From contig CAMDQF010000022.1 of the NCBI GenBank assembly GCA_945905745.1, positions 1 through 37,379 on the forward strand: DNA of 37,379 bases, read 5' to 3'. Source of the DNA: Litorilinea aerophila (lineage in GTDB: Bacteria > Chloroflexota > Anaerolineae > Caldilineales > Caldilineaceae). The notes under the pieces are model-generated. The model was given only the letters and a program-made list of their open reading frames with translations. It was not told where the DNA came from and made no database searches. The number at the start of each line of letters is the position of its first letter. Position 1 is the stretch's first letter. Both the position numbers and the translations under genes were made by a program. This document shows, piece after piece, positions 33,475-37,379 of the stretch.

Positions 33475-33504
33475 TTCGACAGAGACGGTCTATTTCAGTA
33501 TACT
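33475..33504 (+). promoter_or_regulatory. Possible promoter of the FmdB gene
   Basis: TTCGAC (33475-33480) and TATACT (33499-33504), 18 nt apart, about 90 nt before the FmdB ATG. The hairpin GCCCATTTG/CAAATGGGC (33521-33550) would lie in the leader. Confidence 0.38.
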
Positions 33505-33592
33505 CTGTTAGTTGACGTTCGCCCATTTGTGAGGGTGCCCGCAAATGGGCACTGCTGTTTGTGACATCCGTATCGTGTAGGAGATTGCATGT

Positions 33593-33985
33593 ATGCCCAT
33601 CTATGAATTCGTCTGTGGCGATTGTGGCTACGAGTTTGAGAAAATTCAATCCTTCTCGGCGAGCACACCGGTTTGTGCCAGTTGCGGGGCCGACAATGTA
33701 GCGCGTCAAATGGGAAAGCCAGCCATCCATTTCAAAGGCAGTGGTTGGTATATCAACGACAGTAAAAAGGGCGGCGGCAAGACCGGCAACAACAGTCCTG
33801 CCTCTGCTGTCAATGGGGAGAGCGGTGAAGGCGGCGCGGAGAGCGCTAAGTCTGAGGCTGAGGCTGTCCCTACCGCTGAGAAGGGCGGCAGTGCTGAAAG
33901 CAAACCGGCCGAAAGCAGCAAAGAAGCCGCGCCCAGCAAAGAGAGCAAAAGCGCGCCCGCTAAGTCAACAGCGGAAGCTGCGTGA
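33593..33985 (+). CDS. FmdB-family zinc-ribbon protein
   Basis: A 130-residue protein. Residues 1-45 are a FmdB-type zinc ribbon with two CxxC pairs (Cys8, Cys11, Cys28, Cys31) and the usual MPIYEFVCGDCG opening. A conserved tail motif HFKGSGWYINDSK follows. Residues 60-130 are a low-complexity stretch rich in Ser, Glu, Ala and Lys, likely disordered. The ribbon is shared with regulators of amidase operons, but the general role is unknown. The ATG follows TAGGAG at good spacing. Confidence 0.85.
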   Translation: MPIYEFVCGDCGYEFEKIQSFSASTPVCASCGADNVARQMGKPAIHFKGSGWYINDSKKGGGKTGNNSPASAVNGESGEGGAESAKSEAEAVPTAEKGGSAESKPAESSKEAAPSKESKSAPAKSTAEAA

Positions 33986-33986
33986 A

Positions 33987-34100
33987 GATGGGACGCTGAA
34001 AAGCCTGATTGACGCTGATAAAATCAATTGTTTCAGCGCAATCTACGTCCTCTTTTCGCCCCTATCCGTTTGTATGCACCCTTGCCCACGCGCAAGGGTG
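33987..34100. repeat. GACGCTGA-type palindrome and terminator hairpin after the FmdB gene
   Basis: 33987-34056 carries the GACGCTGAAAAG/GACGCTGATAAAATC family seen before the aldo/keto reductase. Downstream, CACCCTTG/CAAGGGTG (34077-34084 and 34093-34100) is a perfect 8-bp hairpin followed by TTTG, a likely terminator. Confidence 0.55.
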
Positions 34101-34145
34101 TTTGCTATCCGACGGAGTTTAATTGTTGAGAAAGCGAGCAGAACT

Positions 34146-34586
34146 GTGAGTGTTCCCCAACGGTTTGGTGTTCTCCGTCTGATCGGCACACTGTTGAAGG
34201 TGACGGCGTGGATTGTGTTGGTGGCTTCCATTCTCCTGGCCCTGACCGCTGGTCTGGCCGGACCCATCGCCCGTCAATTTTTGGGTGATGCGGTTCTACA
34301 GGCCGATCTGCTCTCCATGGGCAGCCCCGGAGCCATAGTCGTCGGTGTCCTGCTCTCCATGGGCAGCGCCGGAGGCATAATCATCGGTGTCCTGTTGATG
34401 GTGGCGGGGGTCGTACTTTTCCTCTCCCTCTTTGCCGCGGGGGAGAATATATTTCTGCAATTGGCCATCGAAGAAAATACCCGGATGAGCGCGGCCCTGC
34501 TCCTGCGCGCCGCGGAAGAAAAAGCATCCCCCGCCGATCCCGCAACTGCCAGACAGACCTACTACGGCGAGGTATTGGATAGGTGA
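34146..34586 (+). CDS. Small two-helix membrane protein of unknown function
   Basis: About 146 residues with two predicted membrane helices: AWIVLVASILLALTAGLAG near the start and IIIGVLLMVAGVVLFLSLF further on. Between them, a 14-residue segment is exactly doubled in outline (LLSMGSPGAIVVGV, LLSMGSAGGIIIGV), encoded by a 42-bp tandem repeat. The C-terminus (AAEEKASPADPA) is polar and likely cytoplasmic. I do not recognise a family. GTG 34146 is the best start but its ribosome site is weak; the reading frame is open further upstream. The last codons GEVLDR lie at the edge of the palindrome at 34594-34659. Confidence 0.5.
   Translation: MSVPQRFGVLRLIGTLLKVTAWIVLVASILLALTAGLAGPIARQFLGDAVLQADLLSMGSPGAIVVGVLLSMGSAGGIIIGVLLMVAGVVLFLSLFAAGENIFLQLAIEENTRMSAALLLRAAEEKASPADPATARQTYYGEVLDR
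34308..34391 (+). repeat. 42-bp tandem repeat, two units, inside the small membrane protein gene
   Basis: Units 34308-34349 and 34350-34391 differ at only a few bases, each encoding LLSMGS followed by a hydrophobic stretch. Recent in-frame duplication. Confidence 0.85.
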
Positions 34587-34593
34587 AAGTGGG

Positions 34594-34659
34594 TATTGGG
34601 TATTGGATATTTCGTTGGGACGACTCGTGGCCTCCCAACGAAAGATCCAATACCCAATA
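34594..34659. terminator. 27-bp palindrome, bidirectional terminator between convergent genes
   Basis: Arms 34594-34620 and 34633-34659 pair with one mismatch, with a 12-nt loop. The arms use TATTGGG/TATTGGA units plus TTTCGTTGGGA. It lies between the stop codons of the convergent genes ending at 34586 and 34669, and no other DNA separates them. Confidence 0.75.
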
Positions 34660-34668
34660 CCTTTCTCT

Positions 34669-35430
34669 CTATTTTGCTTTTTCCAACTTGTCCGTGACCA
34701 GGGCTGCCAGGAAAATGCGCTCCCGGTCGCCGTCAAAGAGAATGGAGATGCGCATTTCTGCGCCTTCCCCATCCAGCCCGGTGATGACACCTTCGCCAAA
34801 GCTGGTGTGTTTCACCCGCTGGCCTTCGTCCAGCGTTTTGAATTTGCGCACGGCTTTGACAGTATCTACTTTTTGGGCTGCTGCTGTACTCGACTGTTGT
34901 AACTCTGTGGAAATGCCTGCTTCCCGGTCCCGCCAGCTTTCGGCCAGGGTTGCCAGGGTCTGTTCCGGTTTGGTGTGCAGGTTGCCCCGGATGCGGTTGG
35001 TCTCTGCAATCACTTTTGCCAGATCGTCCATGGCTTTCTTCTTTTTGGCCTTCTCTTTGTCGCCTTGGGCCACAACCCGGCTGGCCCGGCTCAGCACAGT
35101 TAACAGGCCATCCATCTGCTTGACCGGATCATCCAGGGGGTCGATGACTGCCAATTGTACGCCATTGGCCTTGCACATCTCCACACGGGTCTGATCCCGC
35201 TGCTCGTCTTCCAGGGCATCCCAATCGCTGCGGCGGCCCTGACCTTTGGCTGTCAAGCCCGTGAAACGCACAGCCACATCAATGCCGGGGAAGAGATAGT
35301 CCAGCTTCAGTCGGCGCTTGGTAGCCGGGTTGATCAGCCAGTCCGGGCTGACATTGGGCTGCATCGCTTGGCCGTCGAAACCCCGGGCCAGAATCTCCCG
35401 CCAGGCGTTCATATGCAGATAGGTAGACAT
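34669..35430 (-). CDS. Uncharacterised protein with nuclease-like N-terminus and PcrA/UvrD-type Tudor tail
   Basis: A 253-residue protein. The last ~50 residues (DEGQRVKHTSFGEGVITGL, ISILFDGD, ERIFLAALVTDKLEKA) match the Tudor-like C-terminal domain of PcrA/UvrD helicases, which binds RNA polymerase and can also bind nucleic acid. A middle section rich in Lys and Glu (about 118-200) is helical. The N-terminal ~110 residues (KLDYLFPGIDVAVRF, RVEMCKANGVQLAVIDPLD) recall PD-(D/E)XK nucleases in pattern, but a clear ExK is missing (AVRF stands in its place), so activity is doubtful. It is not a helicase: Walker motifs are absent. The ATG follows AGGAG. N-terminal call tentative. Confidence 0.7.
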   Translation of the reverse strand: MSTYLHMNAWREILARGFDGQAMQPNVSPDWLINPATKRRLKLDYLFPGIDVAVRFTGLTAKGQGRRSDWDALEDEQRDQTRVEMCKANGVQLAVIDPLDDPVKQMDGLLTVLSRASRVVAQGDKEKAKKKKAMDDLAKVIAETNRIRGNLHTKPEQTLATLAESWRDREAGISTELQQSSTAAAQKVDTVKAVRKFKTLDEGQRVKHTSFGEGVITGLDGEGAEMRISILFDGDRERIFLAALVTDKLEKAK

Positions 35431-35454
35431 TCTGTCGCTCCTGTGTCAAATCCG

Positions 35455-35635
35455 TTTTTTTTGCTATAAAGGTGTAGCGATCGTTGAGACAGTGAAATCT
35501 TAACGCAGAGCCGCAGAGGCCAAGAGGCGCAAAGAAAATCATCGGCCCTCTGCGGCCTTGCGTCTCTCCGCCTCTGCGTTAAAAAGGATCGTTTCACTGT
35601 CTCTCTGATCATTCCATTTTTGCTGTAAAAGGGTC
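35455..35635. mobile_element. MITE-like element between the nuclease-like gene and murJ
   Basis: Imperfect direct repeats (TTTTTGCTATAAAGGTG near 35457-35474 and TTTTTGCTGTAAAAGGGTC near 35617-35635) flank inverted repeats GAGACAGTGAAA (35486-35497) and TTTCACTGTCTC (35592-35603). Inside is a GCAGAG-type palindrome (about 35500-35589) of the same family as that at 24356-24432. No ORF is carried. Confidence 0.5.
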
Positions 35636-35693
35636 ATTTTCTTCTACAAGTTTAGCACATTTGTTCCCTTCCTGGAAATCAGATTGGCTGTGT

Positions 35694-37343
35694 ATGCCCC
35701 TCTCGCCTGAAGAAATCGAAGAAGAAACCGGCCACTTCACCCCACCCCGGCAATCCACTGTCACCCCCCGCAGTATGGCGGGCGCGGCTGCGCTGGTGAT
35801 GCTCTTTTTCATCCTTAGCCGGGCCACGGGTCTGCTGCGCGAGGTGGTCATCGGCGCCCAGTTTGGGACCAGCGCAGAGTTGGACGCCTATCTGGCCGCC
35901 TTTCGTGTGCCAGATCTGCTCTTTCAACTGGTGGCCGGGGGCGCGCTGGGCAGCGCCTTCATCCCTACCTTTTCGGCCTCCTGGAGTCGGGGCAAAGAGG
36001 CCGCTGCCTGGCTGCTCTTCAGCCGCATCCTCAATCTGGTCACGCTCTTTCTGCTTATCCTGGCGGGCAGCGCCGCACTCCTGGCTCCTCTGCTGGTGGA
36101 GCGGGTGATTGCGCCCGGCTTCGACCCCCAGCAACAGGCATTGACAGTGGACCTGATGCGCTGGATGCTGATCAGCACTGTCGTCTTTGGGGCCAGCGGG
36201 CTGGTGATGGGTGCGCTGAATGCGGCCCAACACTTTCTGCTGCCTGCGGCCGCGCCGGTTCTCTACAACCTGGCTATCATCGGTGGAGCCTGGCTTCTGA
36301 CCCCCCGTTTCGGCGTCTATGGGCTGGTGATCGGTGTGGTGATCGGCGCACTGGGCCATCTGCTGGTCCAATTGCCCGGTCTGCTGCGCGGGGGAGTCGT
36401 CTACCATTTCAGTTTGGGCATGGGCGACAGGGATGTGCGGGAGGTGGCTCGGCTGATGGGTCCCCGGGTGCTGGGGCTGCTCTTTGTCCAGCTCAACTTT
36501 CTGGTCAACACCATCCTGGCCAGCAATCTGCCTCCGGGCAGTCTGAGCGCGCTCAACTACGCCTGGCTGTTGATGCTCCTGCCCCAGGGCATCTTTGCCC
36601 AGGCCATCGCCACTGTCGCATTCCCTACTTTTGCCGCCCAGATTGCCACGGGCCAACAGGCAGAGATGGGCCGCTCCCTGGCCCGCATTCTTTCGACGGT
36701 TCTCTTTCTTACACTGCCTGCTACTGTGGTTTTGCTTATGTTGCGTCTGCCGCTGGTCCAGTTGCTCTTTCAGCGGGGCAGCTTTTCCCTGGAGAGCAGC
36801 CAGAGCGTCGCCTTTGCTCTGCAATTCTACGCGGTCGGTCTGGTGGCCCATTCGGTGGTGGAGATTGTGGTGCGGGCCTTCTACGCCCTGCACGACACTC
36901 TGACGCCGGTGCTGATCGGTGTGGGCGCGATGGCGCTAAACATTCTGCTCAGCCTGCTCTGGATTGGCGGGATGGGCTACGGCGGGCTGGCTCTGGCCAA
37001 CAGTGGGGCCACGGCTGTGGAGATGGTTGTACTGGTCTGGCTGCTGGGCAGACGGATGGGCCGGATCGATCTGGCCGCGCTGGGCAGCAGTTTGCTGCGT
37101 TCTGCGCTGGCCGTGGCTGGGGTGGCCGTGGCGCTGATCTTCTGGATGAACTGGATAACTGAGCAGGCAAAACTCGGCACACTCTTGCCGGCGGGCTGGG
37201 TGGCCGGACTGGGTGGGTTGTTGCTGGCCGGGCTGGTCTATCTGCTGCTCAGTCTGGCGTTGCGCAACCCAGAGTTGGGCAACCAGGGGTTGCGCGCTTT
37301 CACATCACTGCTGGGGCGGCGCTCTTTAACGCAGCGCAAATGA
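35694..37343 (+). CDS. murJ: Lipid II flippase MurJ
   Basis: A 549-residue polytopic membrane protein of the MurJ/MviN family, which flips lipid-linked peptidoglycan precursor across the inner membrane. It has the expected run of about 14 hydrophobic segments, with the family opening FFILSRATGLLREVVIGAQFG and the conserved LDAYLAAFRVPDLLFQLVAGGALGSAFIP (given in two parts in residues 60-95), plus PQGIFAQAIATVAFPTF and QRGSFSLESS. The polar N-terminus of about 35 residues is longer than usual. ATG 35694 was chosen; no strong ribosome site is visible, and a TTG at 35661 would add 11 residues. Upstream is a MITE-like element. Confidence 0.92.
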   Translation: MPLSPEEIEEETGHFTPPRQSTVTPRSMAGAAALVMLFFILSRATGLLREVVIGAQFGTSAELDAYLAAFRVPDLLFQLVAGGALGSAFIPTFSASWSRGKEAAAWLLFSRILNLVTLFLLILAGSAALLAPLLVERVIAPGFDPQQQALTVDLMRWMLISTVVFGASGLVMGALNAAQHFLLPAAAPVLYNLAIIGGAWLLTPRFGVYGLVIGVVIGALGHLLVQLPGLLRGGVVYHFSLGMGDRDVREVARLMGPRVLGLLFVQLNFLVNTILASNLPPGSLSALNYAWLLMLLPQGIFAQAIATVAFPTFAAQIATGQQAEMGRSLARILSTVLFLTLPATVVLLMLRLPLVQLLFQRGSFSLESSQSVAFALQFYAVGLVAHSVVEIVVRAFYALHDTLTPVLIGVGAMALNILLSLLWIGGMGYGGLALANSGATAVEMVVLVWLLGRRMGRIDLAALGSSLLRSALAVAGVAVALIFWMNWITEQAKLGTLLPAGWVAGLGGLLLAGLVYLLLSLALRNPELGNQGLRAFTSLLGRRSLTQRK

Positions 37344-37379
37344 ATCGCTAATGAAAAGAATAGAAACCTGTGCTACACT

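Noticed and set aside
33741..34145. Upstream extension of the small membrane protein to 33741
   Set aside because: The added residues are the out-of-frame translation of FmdB and the palindrome, and contain no conserved feature.

Overview
The window reads as a chromosomal segment of a high-GC bacterium, most plausibly Chloroflexota (Anaerolineae/Caldilineae-like). This rests on gene types only: a NACHT ATPase with a C-terminal formylglycine-generating-enzyme-like (FGE) domain, a RarA/MgsA ATPase with a C-terminal extension also known from cyanobacteria, GH172 and AGE-type sugar enzymes, a FmdB zinc ribbon, and intergenic DNA full of short-period palindromic repeats. There is no rRNA, tRNA, transposase gene or CRISPR array, so the phylum is an inference.

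Layout. 97-3438 (-): NACHT-FGE conflict-type ATPase whose last ~40 residues look like a hypervariable lectin-type segment. 3662-3982 (+): HigA-like antitoxin without a visible toxin. 4045-4371: structured, hairpin-rich non-coding DNA. 4565-12229 (+): giant secreted subtilase with FN3, a beta-sandwich domain and 15 CARDB repeats. 12392-13480 (-): membrane-anchored endonuclease/exonuclease/phosphatase-fold (EEP) protein. 13549-22837 (+): metabolic run of alpha/beta hydrolase, fused 2Fe-2S/molybdopterin hydroxylase (frameshifted), PhyH-type oxygenase, aldo/keto reductase, GNAT, class III aminotransferase and OsmC. 23016-25729 (-): GH172 and an AGE-type sugar epimerase. 25929-29105 (+): HD phosphohydrolase and a second secreted subtilase. 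29201-33345 (-): RarA fusion, soluble EEP protein, M23 peptidase. 33593-34586 (+): FmdB and a small membrane protein. 34669-35430 (-): possible nuclease-like protein with a PcrA/UvrD-type tail. 35694-37343 (+): MurJ flippase.

The most unusual content is not a gene. Most gaps longer than about 60 bp hold an imperfect palindrome of about 60-100 bp whose arms are tandem arrays of short units, most often 7 or 8 nt. At least a dozen sequence families share this design. They nest inside one another (22843-23015), one composite has 11-bp terminal inverted repeats inside 12-bp direct repeats (24207-24475), they lie at or supply the 3' ends of several genes, and four lie inside coding sequence. The molybdopterin hydroxylase gene carries three: two are read through in frame and the third coincides with a frameshift. 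They resemble cyanobacterial short tandemly repeated sequences and behave like the in-frame palindromic elements of Rickettsia. This is the best candidate here for something undescribed.

Functional links are modest. The NACHT-FGE gene and HigA orphan suggest an accessory defence or stress edge. The hydrolase-hydroxylase-oxygenase-reductase-transaminase run suggests oxidative breakdown of small organic molecules, substrate unknown. GH172 and the epimerase suggest sugar processing. The two subtilases share signal, prodomain and S8 architecture and act outside the cytoplasm.
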